In this document: positions 33,841-43,118 of the stretch, piece after piece
Position numbering within the stretch: the first letter of the stretch is position 1
Layout: every line of letters begins with the position of its first letter
DNA from: an uncultured Vampirovibrio sp.
GTDB taxonomy: Bacteria; Cyanobacteriota; Vampirovibrionia; Gastranaerophilales; Gastranaerophilaceae
Length of the DNA stretch: 64,000 nt
Direction of reading: 5' to 3'
Assembly: GCA_910577515.1 (NCBI GenBank)
Contig: CAJTLW010000005.1
Span: forward strand, 91,874-155,873
The notes under the pieces: model-generated
The model's input: only the letters and a program-made list of their open reading frames with translations
Told to the model about the DNA's origin: nothing
Database searches by the model: none
Made by a program: the position numbers and the translations under genes

Positions 33841-34458
33841 CTATCTTATGCCGTATAATTCGCTGATTAATTCTAAATCACCGGGTATATATTCAGGCTC
33901 CGGCATCCTATATACAGGGTTGTAATCGGTTGCAACTCTTTTTAAATTTCTCGCAAGATTTGAAACATCTGCAGCCGGAGTATTGCGTCTTCCAAGCTCC
34001 CTGCGGGTTTCTTTATCATACATTGTCATCAAATAATCAGGCTCATTTTCCGGAAGCCTTCTTCTTAGAGCAGGTAAATCAGCTTGTATTGCAGGATTCA
34101 TTCTGCCTGCATCAAAATTTTTCAGCATTCTCCTATTTGTACGGGTCTCTTTATCGAATAATTCATCAAATTCTTCTTCATTTTGATGCCCGGCATAAGA
34201 ATCTCTATCTGCAACTATATATGTCATTTCATCATTATGTTTAACCATAACGTATGGGGTAGTATACAAGAAATTTACAAGCGCCTTTTTATCTTCCCTT
34301 ACAAGATCAGAATCAGCCTTATTGTTATTATCAGGCTCCATTAATATTCTTGCAGCTTCCACCCCTGCACTTCTGTTTTCAACGCTTTTAAAGGATGTAT
34401 TTTGCCTTTGAAGACCTAAATTTTGACGGGTAAAAATATTTACAGATGTTACTCTCAT
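33841..34458 (-). CDS. lineage-specific protein with F-K-S leader (205 aa)
   Basis: A 205-residue protein starting M-R-V-T-S-V-N-I-F-T-R-Q-N-L-G (GAGGA ribosome site). The N-terminal N-T-S-F-K-S and the polar, Asn/Arg-rich body fit the lineage-specific family of secreted or intracellular unknown proteins. The second half contains repeated R-R-E/R-R-N and P-E-x-x-P segments. Function unknown. Confidence 0.65.
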   Translation of the reverse strand: MRVTSVNIFTRQNLGLQRQNTSFKSVENRSAGVEAARILMEPDNNNKADSDLVREDKKALVNFLYTTPYVMVKHNDEMTYIVADRDSYAGHQNEEEFDELFDKETRTNRRMLKNFDAGRMNPAIQADLPALRRRLPENEPDYLMTMYDKETRRELGRRNTPAADVSNLARNLKRVATDYNPVYRMPEPEYIPGDLELISELYGIR

Positions 34459-34558
34459 AAAATCCTCGTACTTATTAAATGCCAGACTATTATACAACAT
34501 TTTTTAAGAACGGGCTAATATAAAACACAAAAATAATCTTTTTTGCCTATATAAAAAA

Positions 34559-35344
34559 TTAAAGTTTTGCAAAAAATTCAACCGCTTTATAAATTCTTGG
34601 CCCGGGCCTGTTTATAATATCACTCTCGGCACTTGTTGTGCGGATAATTTTGGTATCCGGAAAAAGTCTTCTTATTCTTTTATCATCTGCGAATATACTC
34701 AAAATAATGATATCGGGATTTTTTAATACTGCATATTCTTCCATAATAACAGGATAAGATGTTTTTAGTTCCGAAGTTACAGACTTATGACCGGATTTTT
34801 CAATAATATCATTTATAAAGCTGCCTTTCCCGATTGAAATCATTGGCATAGTATCTGCAAGGTATAAAATATTTTTAGGATTTTTATTTTGTTTCCTTGC
34901 AAGCTCTATCCTCCTTTTAGAAAACTGAACAATCTCTTCCGCCCTTTTTTCCCTTCCTGAAAGTTTTCCTATAGCTAAAATATTTTCATAAATGCTTTCT
35001 ATATCAGGATATTTAAAGCACAAAGGTTTAATTTTAAAGCGTTTAAATTTATTGAGCATAAATTCTGAGCTATCTAGTGCCAGAATATAATCGGGTTTAA
35101 TTTTTAAAATTTTTTCTGTATTTATAAAAAAATTATCCCCGACCTTTTCCTTATTTTTAGCATCATCAGGATATTTACACCTTGTTGAAACCCCAAGAAG
35201 CCTATCTTCAATATTAAGCGCATAAACAATTTCTGTCATTGCAGGCGATATGCTGACATAAGTTTCAGCCAATACACCATTTTGCAAAATCAGACAAAAA
35301 AGCCCGCTAATCAACAATCTGTACAAAAATTTTATCATCATCAT
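34559..35344 (-). CDS. btuF: cobalamin ABC transporter substrate-binding protein
   Basis: A 261-residue periplasmic binding protein of the BtuF/FhuD class with an N-terminal signal peptide (L-L-I-S-G-L-F-C-L-I-L-Q-N-G-V-L-A). Hallmarks are S-I-S-P-A-M-T-E-I-V-Y-A-L near residue 32, G-V-S-T-R-C-K-Y-P near 50 and K-P-D-Y-I-L-A-L near 85. The first codons are ATG-ATG-ATG, so the exact start is open. It overlaps btuD by 38 nt. The cobalamin riboswitch at the head of the operon specifies vitamin B12 as substrate. Confidence 0.85.
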   Translation of the reverse strand: MMMIKFLYRLLISGLFCLILQNGVLAETYVSISPAMTEIVYALNIEDRLLGVSTRCKYPDDAKNKEKVGDNFFINTEKILKIKPDYILALDSSEFMLNKFKRFKIKPLCFKYPDIESIYENILAIGKLSGREKRAEEIVQFSKRRIELARKQNKNPKNILYLADTMPMISIGKGSFINDIIEKSGHKSVTSELKTSYPVIMEEYAVLKNPDIIILSIFADDKRIRRLFPDTKIIRTTSAESDIINRPGPRIYKAVEFFAKL

Positions 35345-36026
35345 TCATTATTCTAAAATCAATATTATAAATATCATTCAAATTTTGAGGTTTAAAAAAT
35401 TCCTCTTTTGAGCCTGATACAATTTTATGGTCTTTATTTATTCCTATAAAATAATCGCCGAAATTTGCCGCAATATTAATATCATGCATAATTAAAACGC
35501 TTGTAACACCTGATTTTACAAGATTTGTTAGATTTTCCAAAGTTTTTATCTGATTTATTAAATCCATATTAGACAAAGGTTCGTCTAATAAAAATAAATC
35601 TGCGCCAGATAAAAGACCAAGAGCAAAATTAGCTTTTTGAAATTCTCCGGCACTTAATTTTTGAATTTCCATATCTTTTTGGTTAAAAAGCTCAACCATT
35701 TTTAGCGCTTCATTTACTTTACTTTCTTCTGCTTTACTTAAAAACCATTTCCAATTTTTTTTATAAAACACTGAAGAAACATAATCAAAAACACTTACAC
35801 CATAAGGGTAGTAAGGATTTTGAGGAAGATAAAAGGTTTCCTTAAATTCATTTATAATGCTGCAATCGGCCTTAATATTGTTTGTTATTATCTTCAAAAG
35901 CGTGGATTTCCCTGCCCCATTTGCCCCCATAATAATTGAAATTTTACCTTTTGGAATTTCAAGCTCAGCATTATCAAAAATCACTTTTTCATTAAATTTA
36001 AAATTCAAATTTTGTATTTTTAGCAT
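35307..36026 (-). CDS. btuD: cobalamin ABC transporter ATP-binding protein
   Basis: A 239-residue ABC ATPase. Walker A is G-A-N-G-A-G-K-S-T at about 35-43, the signature is L-S-A-G-E-F-Q-K-A near 131, Walker B is L-F-L-L-D-E-P near 152, with the switch His in I-M-H-D. It starts exactly one base after btuC ends, and its 3' end overlaps btuF. It powers B12 import from the periplasm. Confidence 0.9.
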   Translation of the reverse strand: MLKIQNLNFKFNEKVIFDNAELEIPKGKISIIMGANGAGKSTLLKIITNNIKADCSIINEFKETFYLPQNPYYPYGVSVFDYVSSVFYKKNWKWFLSKAEESKVNEALKMVELFNQKDMEIQKLSAGEFQKANFALGLLSGADLFLLDEPLSNMDLINQIKTLENLTNLVKSGVTSVLIMHDINIAANFGDYFIGINKDHKIVSGSKEEFFKPQNLNDIYNIDFRIMNDDDKIFVQIVD

Positions 36027-36983
36027 CTAAAAGTTCCCCTTAAAAATTCCGCCCTTTTTAAGAAGAAAATATACAAAAAACGGTACACCTACAATGGAAA
36101 CCACAACCCCTAAAGGAATTTGCACAGGGAAAAGCAGGTTATTTGATAAAAAATTTGAAACAAGAAGTAAAGTTGAACCGCATAAGATATTTGCAAAAAA
36201 TAATACCCTGCAATCTGCCCCAAAAAGCAGCCTTGAAAAAACAGGGCAAATAATCCCCACAAACCCTAAAATTCCTGCGCTAAAAACGCTTAAAGAAGTT
36301 AAAAGAGATGCTAAAATTATAAAAATAATACTTATTCTGTCTGCTTCTTTTCCCGTTTTAAAAGCTAGTCCTGTATCAAGCCTCAAAACATTCAATTTTG
36401 GAATAAACAAAGCACAAATTATCATAACAATAACAAAAAGAAGCAAAAGCAGCCTGTTTGAAATATCAGCACTGTTAAATCCGCCAGTTAAAATTAACGT
36501 CATTGCATATGATTTTGTCGGATTTATAAGTATTAAACAGGCAATTAAAGAACTTACAAAAAGATTAAATGAAAGCCCGATAAGAATTAATTTTGTTATT
36601 GAAAATTTTGAAAATCCGCTTAATGCAATCACCAAAACCGCACTTATTAGCGCCCCAAAAAAACCAAAAAGAGAATAATTAACACTATTAAACAATAATA
36701 TAGAAAGACTTATACCAAGCCCTGCCCCTGAAGACAAGCCTACAAGATAAGGATCTGCCAGAGGGTTTTTTGAAATAGTTTGCAAGAACATGCCTGCAAC
36801 CGCAAGCGAAGCCCCTGCAACAATAGCTTTTAAAATGGCAGGGAGCCTTATTAACATTAAAATTATCTTAATGTCATCCACATTATTTGGCAGCCTGAAA
36901 AATAAGGATAGACACACACTTAAAATGAATACCGAAATTAAAATTAAGAATATTAAAACCTGTCCTTTTTTCAAATTTCCCAA
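36027..36983 (-). CDS. btuC: cobalamin ABC transporter permease
   Basis: A 318-residue FecCD/BtuC-type permease with about nine to ten transmembrane helices. Family motifs are R-L-P-A-I-L-K-A-I-V-A-G-A-S-L-A-V-A-G near residue 45, N-P-L-A-D-P-Y-L-V-G-L-S-S-G-A-G near 73 and G-F-V-G-I-I-C-P near 245. It starts 3 nt after btuB ends. Confidence 0.92.
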   Translation of the reverse strand: MGNLKKGQVLIFLILISVFILSVCLSLFFRLPNNVDDIKIILMLIRLPAILKAIVAGASLAVAGMFLQTISKNPLADPYLVGLSSGAGLGISLSILLFNSVNYSLFGFFGALISAVLVIALSGFSKFSITKLILIGLSFNLFVSSLIACLILINPTKSYAMTLILTGGFNSADISNRLLLLLFVIVMIICALFIPKLNVLRLDTGLAFKTGKEADRISIIFIILASLLTSLSVFSAGILGFVGIICPVFSRLLFGADCRVLFFANILCGSTLLLVSNFLSNNLLFPVQIPLGVVVSIVGVPFFVYFLLKKGGIFKGNF

Positions 36984-36986
36984 ACG

Positions 36987-39128
36987 CTAAACTCTTTCTT
37001 TTTTCCTTCCTCTATTATCTTTGCTGAAAGGATAAAATTCAAGAAAAAGCCCCGTATTAAGTCTGATTTTTGGTGCATAATATTCATCATTTGCAAGTGT
37101 ATTTTTATACATACAGATATCCTGATTAAAAAGATTATAAATATTTCCCTTTAGATAAAGATTTAGATTATCTGTTGAAACAAGCTTAACTGATGTACCT
37201 ATTCTTGCATCGACATATCCTGAAACTTTGTCGTTTGATGTTGAACTTATTGTTCTTGAGCTGCCTGTTTCAATGCCAGCATAAAGGCTTAATCTTTCAA
37301 AAGGTGTAAAATAAACTGTACCGTTCAGCCTGTTTTTAGGAGTAGACGGCAGACTAAACCCTGTTGTTTTATCCTTAGAATCTGTGTATGTATAATTTAT
37401 CAAAAATTTAAACTTTTCATTAGGCTCAAAAGATACTTTGCCTTCATACCCTTCAATTGAAGCCCTGTCTATATTGTCATAATATCCGGTTGTAAACCAG
37501 GTAATCGGGTCTGTTTCATAATATCCTGAGATATAATCTTTATATTTGCTATGGAAATACCCGAATTCAAATTTTAATTTATCATCTAAAAAGCTTTGCT
37601 CTATCCCCATATCATAGCTTGTATTTTTCTCCGCATTTAAAGCACTATTACCGCTCCAAGCCATATAGCTATCTCTAAAACCGCCGTATCTTTGATAAAG
37701 AGTTGGAGTATTAACGCTCTTCCCCCATGAGCCTCTAAATTTTGTCTTAGCTCCTTTTATTTTAAAAGTAGGCAGAACTAATGCTGCAGAAGAATTTGGA
37801 GTAATATAAGTTCCATATTCATTATTTGATAAAAGCCTTGCGCCCCCTCTTAAATAAAAGATATCTTTAATATTAATAACATCATTTATGAAAACATCAT
37901 TTTGAAGCGTGGAGCCATCATAGCTTGAATTATACTGCTGCAATGGAAACATCGGCCAGCTGCCATACATTAAAGCAGAAGACTTTCCATCTATATTTTC
38001 ATTTTCAAGATTATATCCTATTGATAATTTGTTCCAGTCTTTATATTTAAAATTATGCTGGGTTATGAAATTTAACCTTGTGCTGTCAATTTTTGATATT
38101 GAATTTTCATCTGGCGCAAACATGTCTTCTAAAGTATAGTTTTTATTTGAATTATGGAATAAACCAAAACGCATATTATAATCATAAATTTCATTTGGCG
38201 CATGGCTATAAGATAATGAATTAGACAAATCCATATTTTTCATATAGTTGTTCGGGTCATTATAATATTCATAGCTTAAATTGCTGTATCCAAGCCCTAA
38301 ACCCTTTCTTGAATTTGAAAAACGGAAAACATCACGAATTTCAGCCCTATCATCAAAAAGTCTGTATCCTAAATTTGACACAAAGCTTAAATTATCATAG
38401 CTGTCGTTAAAAAGCCTGCCCATATTTTTTGTACGCATAGCACCGTTTGTTTTATACCACGTTGTTGAAAGATAGTAATCAGCATTTTCTTCTTCGCCCA
38501 TAACGGCAAAGCGTTCTTTAAATGTTCCGTATTTTCCAAACTCCGAACCTGCTTCAATTTTCAAAGGCCCTTCACCCCTTCTTGTCTGCATAGATACAAC
38601 CCCGCCCGTTGCATTTACACCAGAAACATTTCCCTGCGCGCCTTTTAAAACTTCAATTGCTTCAATATCATCAGATAAAATAAATTGTGTTTCAACACCA
38701 GGTGTCGTTAAGGAAGGCCGGTCAGCCCTGATACCGTCTATCGTAAGGCGAACCCTGTCTGTTCCTCTTATTCTTAAAGAACTTATGCTGCCATCTGAGC
38801 CGTTTGAATTCTGCATAGTAACACTGCCTAAAGAATTCAAAATCTGCGCCAGGCTTGGAGAATTTTGTTTTTGGATGTCATCTCTTGTAATTACATCAAT
38901 ATTAGCACTTGATGATTTAAGGGTTTCTTTGTAATTATCAAGAGTATAAATCTCATCTTTTCTTATTTTTGAAAAGAAAGAAGGAGCTGTAATTTCAGCT
39001 TCATCAAGATAGATGGGGTTGTATTCAGCATCATTTTGCCTGATTTCAGGCTTAATATTTTCTTCAATTGAAAAAACCGGACCCAAAGTCCAAAGCATTA
39101 AACATAATGCAAAACAAATCTTTTTCAT
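36987..39128 (-). CDS. btuB: TonB-dependent cobalamin receptor
   Basis: A 713-residue outer-membrane receptor starting M-K-K-I-C-F-A-L-C-L-M (signal peptide of about 20 residues). The plug domain shows I-D-V-I-T-R-D-D-I-Q-K-Q near residue 85, followed by L-R-I-R-G-T-D-R-V and A-I-E-V-L-K-G. The rest is a 22-strand barrel with aromatic strand ends, finishing F-L-E-F-Y-P-F, followed by a short charged tail. It shows the organism has an outer membrane. It leads the btuBCDF operon, directly behind a cobalamin riboswitch. An ATG further upstream would lie inside that riboswitch and is rejected. Confidence 0.93.
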   Translation of the reverse strand: MKKICFALCLMLWTLGPVFSIEENIKPEIRQNDAEYNPIYLDEAEITAPSFFSKIRKDEIYTLDNYKETLKSSSANIDVITRDDIQKQNSPSLAQILNSLGSVTMQNSNGSDGSISSLRIRGTDRVRLTIDGIRADRPSLTTPGVETQFILSDDIEAIEVLKGAQGNVSGVNATGGVVSMQTRRGEGPLKIEAGSEFGKYGTFKERFAVMGEEENADYYLSTTWYKTNGAMRTKNMGRLFNDSYDNLSFVSNLGYRLFDDRAEIRDVFRFSNSRKGLGLGYSNLSYEYYNDPNNYMKNMDLSNSLSYSHAPNEIYDYNMRFGLFHNSNKNYTLEDMFAPDENSISKIDSTRLNFITQHNFKYKDWNKLSIGYNLENENIDGKSSALMYGSWPMFPLQQYNSSYDGSTLQNDVFINDVINIKDIFYLRGGARLLSNNEYGTYITPNSSAALVLPTFKIKGAKTKFRGSWGKSVNTPTLYQRYGGFRDSYMAWSGNSALNAEKNTSYDMGIEQSFLDDKLKFEFGYFHSKYKDYISGYYETDPITWFTTGYYDNIDRASIEGYEGKVSFEPNEKFKFLINYTYTDSKDKTTGFSLPSTPKNRLNGTVYFTPFERLSLYAGIETGSSRTISSTSNDKVSGYVDARIGTSVKLVSTDNLNLYLKGNIYNLFNQDICMYKNTLANDEYYAPKIRLNTGLFLEFYPFSKDNRGRKKERV

Positions 39129-39134
39129 GCTTTT

Positions 39135-39245
39135 CTTTCCTGTTGCTCGAGGTAATAACAATAACCAATCAAGTATTCCGGCTATACGGCTGCGGCCCAG
39201 CATAAGGATTTACACCTTATTTTCCTTGAATGATTCAAAAGTCTT
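39135..39245 (-). promoter_or_regulatory. cobalamin riboswitch upstream of btuB
   Basis: On the minus strand the core blocks appear in order: AAGGAAAATAAGGTGTAAATCC, i.e. the GGTG-AAATCC block; then GCTGG-CCGCAGCCGT; then AGCCGGAATACTT; and finally TTACCTCGAG-ACAGGA. The same blocks occur at 51600-51705 before nrdD, so the two aptamers are of one class. The aptamer ends a few bases before the btuB start, suggesting control at translation initiation. Confidence 0.85.
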
Positions 39246-39251
39246 CCAAAA

Positions 39252-39268
39252 TGGTCGGGACGACAGGA
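39252..39268 (-). repeat. 17-nt copy of the tRNA-Pro 3' end including CCA
   Basis: TGGTCGGGACGACAGGA here is identical to the 3' end of the tRNA-Pro(TGG) gene at 39343-39359, including the encoded CCA. The copies are 91 nt apart in the same orientation. It may be an attachment-site scar or remnant of a second tRNA copy. Confidence 0.6.
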
Positions 39269-39342
39269 CATTTTTAAGCTTGTGAAGAAACGCATACTTG
39301 CATTTTAGTTTAAATCCTGCCATCACAATAACTTTATTTTAG

Positions 39343-39419
39343 TGGTCGGGACGACAGGATTTGAACCTGCGACCCCCTCGTCCCAAGCGAGGTGCGCTAC
39401 CAAACTGCGCTACGTCCCG
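39343..39419 (-). tRNA. tRNA-Pro(TGG)
   Basis: A complete cloverleaf: acceptor CGGGACG/CGTCCCG, D-arm GCGC-AGTTTGGTA-GCGC, anticodon stem CCTCG/CGAGG with loop CTTGGGA (anticodon TGG), T-loop TTCAAAT, discriminator A, and encoded CCA at 39343-39345. A hairpin element (copy B) precedes it by 11 nt. Confidence 0.96.
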
Positions 39420-39430
39420 AAAATTTATTT

Positions 39431-39498
39431 TGTGCGCTACCACCTCTCCCTCTAAAGTGCATTTAATCACTTTCTCGGTCGGCAGATTGCTGCGTCAC
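39431..39498 (-). promoter_or_regulatory. hairpin element upstream of tRNA-Pro (copy B)
   Basis: On the minus strand it reads CTGCCGACCGAG, hairpin AAAGTG-ATTAAATG-CACTTT, GGGAGAGG, TGGTAGCGCAC, matching copy A at 30105-30172 over about 68 nt with substitutions. The hairpin loses one base pair's worth of sequence on one side but keeps pairing. Its end lies 11 nt from the tRNA 5' end. Confidence 0.6.
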
Positions 39499-39559
39499 GA
39501 AATTTCAAATAAATCTTACTAAAAGATATCAACAACAGATTTCAATGTCAATAGACAGT

Positions 39560-40177
39560 TTAATATTCAGTTTTAGTTTCAATATCTGTAATTAAACTGC
39601 CAGAAGTTTGTTCAAATTTATCTACAAACCCCCTCATGCCATCTTCATATATTTCTATATCATGCGACCCGGTTGTTCTTTCTTCAAAACCGCAGGAATT
39701 TTTATAAAAATCCATTGCAGATAAAGCGGGGTCAAGCACCATAAGATGTGCATCTGGTTTCTTAATCATTTGTTCCATAATTGATGCAAGAATGGCCTGA
39801 CCTGCAAGTCCGTATATATTTTGAGGATTTCCCTCAAGAAACTGGATATTTGCCGTATTGCAAACTCCTTTCGTGTAGCACATGGCTGCTGTGTCTCCAT
39901 CTTCCGTTTCAAGAGTATAAACTTTTGTGCCATCAACCAAAGCTTTTTCAAACTCAGATAAATCAGATTCTCTGGAAAGTTTTTTACTTTTCTCAAGAAG
40001 CGCAACTGCCATAGGAACTTTATACTGCCAGCAACCGCCTTGCAATGCAAAATCTTCTGCATCATCCGGGCTTCTGCCATCATACTCATACAAAGTAGCA
40101 GGCTCAAATTCCTGAGTTTGTTTGTTATAAATCTGAGTTCTTGATATAGGATTTTTACTTCCAAATGAAATATTCAT
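39560..40177 (-). CDS. GNAT-like protein with lineage-type leader
   Basis: A 205-residue protein starting M-N-I-S-F-G-S-K-N-P. The C-terminal part has a GNAT-like order: a Q-F-L strand, N-I-Y-G-L-A-G-Q-A-I-L-A-S-I-M-E-Q-M helix (acetyl-CoA site region), H-L-M-V-L-D-P strand, then D-F-Y-K-N-S-C-G-F-E-E, the common end of acetyltransferase domains. The R/Q-x-x-G-x-G/A signature is weak, so activity is uncertain. It is a single gene. Confidence 0.6.
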   Translation of the reverse strand: MNISFGSKNPISRTQIYNKQTQEFEPATLYEYDGRSPDDAEDFALQGGCWQYKVPMAVALLEKSKKLSRESDLSEFEKALVDGTKVYTLETEDGDTAAMCYTKGVCNTANIQFLEGNPQNIYGLAGQAILASIMEQMIKKPDAHLMVLDPALSAMDFYKNSCGFEERTTGSHDIEIYEDGMRGFVDKFEQTSGSLITDIETKTEY

Positions 40178-40219
40178 ACACGCAATAAAACATCTGATAA
40201 ATAAAAATTGCCATGGTCT

Positions 40220-41485
40220 TTAAATTTTATTTAAACTTTGCTCTATATCAGATATAATATCATCCACATCTTCTAAACCAACAGAAAATCTGACTAAACC
40301 AGGATTTATACCGCAATTAATAAGTTGTTCATCCGTTAATTGCCTGTGCGTAGCACTTGCAGGATGCAGAACACATGTTCTTATATCCGCTACATGCACC
40401 TCATTAGATGCAAGTTTTAAACCATCCATAAATTTAATTGCAGCCTCTTTTCCGCCTTTTATGGTTAAAGATATTACGCCAGATTGGCCTTTAGGTAAAT
40501 ATTTTTGAGCCAAATCATAATATCGATTCGATTTTAAACCAGGATAATCTACAACTTCAAATTTATCTGTATTTTCAAAAAATTCTGCTACTTTAAGTGC
40601 ATTTGAACAATATTTTTCCATTCTGATAGCAAGAGTTTCAAGCCCTAAATTTAATAAAAATCCTGAATTGCCGGAAGGGTACGCCCCAAAATCCCTCATC
40701 AATTGCATTCTAGCTTTTATAATATATGGGGCAAAAGCATAATCTCTTGCATAAACCGTTCCATGATAGGATTCATCAGGTTCTGTAAAATCAGGAAATT
40801 TTCCGTTTGTAAAATCAAATTTACCCGAATCTACAATCACACCACCAACCTGAAGTGCATGCCCGTCCATATATTTTGAAGTAGAATGAATTACAACATC
40901 TGCCCCAAATTCAATAGGTTTGCATAAGATAGGTGTAGGAAAAGTATTATCCACAATTAAAGGAATTCCGTTTTTATGCGCAACACGGGCAAATTTTTCA
41001 ATATCCAATACCTGAAGTGAAGGGTTTGTCAAGGTTTCGCCAAAAATTGCTTTTGTATTGGGCTTGATTTTAGATTGAATGGTTTCTTCATCTGCATCCA
41101 CATCTACAAAAATGCATTCAACCCCAAGTTTTTTTAAAGTAACCGCAAATAAATTCAGAGTGCCGCCGTATATTGAAGCGGAACTTATGAAACTATCTCC
41201 TGAATTGCAAAGGTTTAAAATTGACATTAAAGACGCCATTTGTCCGGATGAAGTACACATAGCAGCAACACCGCCTTCAAGGTCTGCTATTTTTTTCTCA
41301 ACCACATCAACTGTTGGATTTGTAAACCGGCTGTATATATGTGCTTTTGTAGGGTCATCAAATACATCGCCAATTTCTTTTGTAGAATTAAATTTAAAGG
41401 TTGTGCTTTGATAAATAGGCATAACTCTTGGGCCGCCATTTTCAGGATTATATCCTGAATGCAAACATTTTGTATTATCTTTCAT
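40220..41485 (-). CDS. metY: O-acetylhomoserine sulfhydrylase-type PLP enzyme
   Basis: A 421-residue Cys/Met-metabolism PLP enzyme starting M-K-D-N-T-K-C-L-H-S-G (GGAGAA ribosome site). The PLP lysine is in H-S-T-S-K-Y-M-D-G-H. The insert K-F-P-D-F-T-E-P-D-E-S-Y-H-G followed by A-R-M-Q-L-M-R-D is characteristic of O-acetylhomoserine sulfhydrylases rather than cystathionine enzymes. It would make homocysteine from O-acetylhomoserine and sulfide. A methionine gamma-lyase role cannot be excluded without residue-level comparison. Confidence 0.85.
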   Translation of the reverse strand: MKDNTKCLHSGYNPENGGPRVMPIYQSTTFKFNSTKEIGDVFDDPTKAHIYSRFTNPTVDVVEKKIADLEGGVAAMCTSSGQMASLMSILNLCNSGDSFISSASIYGGTLNLFAVTLKKLGVECIFVDVDADEETIQSKIKPNTKAIFGETLTNPSLQVLDIEKFARVAHKNGIPLIVDNTFPTPILCKPIEFGADVVIHSTSKYMDGHALQVGGVIVDSGKFDFTNGKFPDFTEPDESYHGTVYARDYAFAPYIIKARMQLMRDFGAYPSGNSGFLLNLGLETLAIRMEKYCSNALKVAEFFENTDKFEVVDYPGLKSNRYYDLAQKYLPKGQSGVISLTIKGGKEAAIKFMDGLKLASNEVHVADIRTCVLHPASATHRQLTDEQLINCGINPGLVRFSVGLEDVDDIISDIEQSLNKI

Positions 41486-41525
41486 AATTATTTCTCCTTT
41501 AAACTTAAACCTGCACAATTTATGT

Positions 41526-42959
41526 TTATGTGCCTATTTTATGCACACGCACAAAGTTTGTTCTGCCCGTAATAAGATTTGGTGCAGACCCCGTTATAAC
41601 CACATAATCATTACGCTTTAAACCAATTTCGTTTATTAAAAATTCATCAACCTTTAACAACAAGTTGCTATCAACTGTTTTATCCCATTTTTTACAGAAG
41701 GGATAAACACCCCAGCTCAGTGCCATTTTTCTACATGTAGATTCTTCATCAGATATCATAATAATTGGTGCAGAAGGCTTTAATTTTGACATAAGCCTTG
41801 TTGAATAACCAAAATGCGAAAAACTCAAAAGTGCTTTTGCATTAACATATTTCAGCATTTTATCTGCCCCAAATACAATCGCTTGACGGGTTAGGGCTAT
41901 CTCATCATTTGGTTCGTAGTCTGTATCAAATTTGTAAAAGCAGCTTCCTTCTGTTGACATTGCAATTTTGGACATCATTTTAACGGCATCAACTGCAAAT
42001 TTACCCACAGAAGTTTCCCCTGAAAGCATAACGGCATCAGCCCCGTCTAATATTGCATTTGCAACATCAGAACTCTCTGCGCGAGTTGGAATTGGCTCAT
42101 TAATCATAGATTCAAGCATCTGTGTTGCAACAATAACCGGTTTTCTTTGTTTGTTTGCTTCTTCTATAATTAATTTCTGGCAAATAGGAACTTCAACAGG
42201 TGATAGCTCAATTCCTAAATCACCCCTTGCTACCATAATTGCATCAGATACAAAAACTATTTCAGCTAAATTTTTTATGGCATCAGGTTTTTCAAGCTTT
42301 GATACCACAGGAATTGAAGCATTAAAATCATTTATATATTTTTTTGCAAGCAGAACATCATCTTTTTGTCTTACAAAGGAAAGAGCTATTAAATCAGCAT
42401 TTTCTTCAACCGCAAACTTAATAAATTCGACATCCTTAGGCGTTACAGCATCCAAAGAAGCAGTGGAGCCTGGGATATTAAGCCCTTTTCTTGATTTTAA
42501 AATTCCGCCGTTTGTAACCGTGGCATAAACTTTTCCGCTTTCAACTTTATCTACCAACACTTCCAGCTTGCCATCATCGATTAAAACTCTTGACCCGCTG
42601 CAAACATCATTGCTTATCCCTGCATAATCAACAGGAATAATGCACTCATCCGTCTGTTCAAGAGAATGTTCAAATATAAGTTTATCTCCGTTTTTTATAA
42701 GAATTTCTTCTTTCAAATTTCCAATTCTAATTTTTGGGCCTTGTAAATCTACAAGAGTTGCAACACACACACCCATCTTTGTAGCAGTTTCTTTTATTAG
42801 GCGAATTTTTTCCCTATGGTATTCCATAGACCCATGGGATGTATTAAGCCTGAAAACATTTGCTCCCGCATTAATTAATTCTTTTATTTTTTCTTCGCTA
42901 TCTGTTGCGGGCCCAAGTGTTGCAACAATTTTTGTTCTTTTTGAAAATACATCCTTCAT
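41526..42959 (-). CDS. pyk: pyruvate kinase
   Basis: A 477-residue pyruvate kinase, full length. Diagnostic segments are T-K-I-V-A-T-L-G-P-A-T near the start, N-T-S-H-G near residue 40, the active-site I-M-V-A-R-G-D-L-G-I-E near 245, and M-L-S-G-E-T-S-V-G-K near 310. The C-terminal allosteric domain is present but there is no PEP-utiliser extension. It lies upstream of metY in the same direction, 40 nt apart. Confidence 0.97.
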   Translation of the reverse strand: MKDVFSKRTKIVATLGPATDSEEKIKELINAGANVFRLNTSHGSMEYHREKIRLIKETATKMGVCVATLVDLQGPKIRIGNLKEEILIKNGDKLIFEHSLEQTDECIIPVDYAGISNDVCSGSRVLIDDGKLEVLVDKVESGKVYATVTNGGILKSRKGLNIPGSTASLDAVTPKDVEFIKFAVEENADLIALSFVRQKDDVLLAKKYINDFNASIPVVSKLEKPDAIKNLAEIVFVSDAIMVARGDLGIELSPVEVPICQKLIIEEANKQRKPVIVATQMLESMINEPIPTRAESSDVANAILDGADAVMLSGETSVGKFAVDAVKMMSKIAMSTEGSCFYKFDTDYEPNDEIALTRQAIVFGADKMLKYVNAKALLSFSHFGYSTRLMSKLKPSAPIIMISDEESTCRKMALSWGVYPFCKKWDKTVDSNLLLKVDEFLINEIGLKRNDYVVITGSAPNLITGRTNFVRVHKIGT

Positions 42960-43118
42960 TTATTATTCAATCTTTCCTCTAAAGTATTAAAAGCTGGTAT
43001 AACCAAACATTGATATTATCACCCGCACGGCTTCCATGTCAAATTGTATTTAAATAAATTGCAATAAAAAATATGTATTTTATAATTGTTATATTGGAAA
43101 TTTTAAACGGATGATGGC

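Noticed and set aside
39129..39203. N-terminal extension of btuB
   Set aside because: The extra codons are riboswitch sequence; the signal peptide starts at 39128.
39431..39445. T-box-like GGTGGTAGC in the tRNA-Pro leader element
   Set aside because: Copy A lacks the TGG part and no aminoacyl-tRNA synthetase or amino-acid gene follows, so a T-box riboswitch is unlikely.
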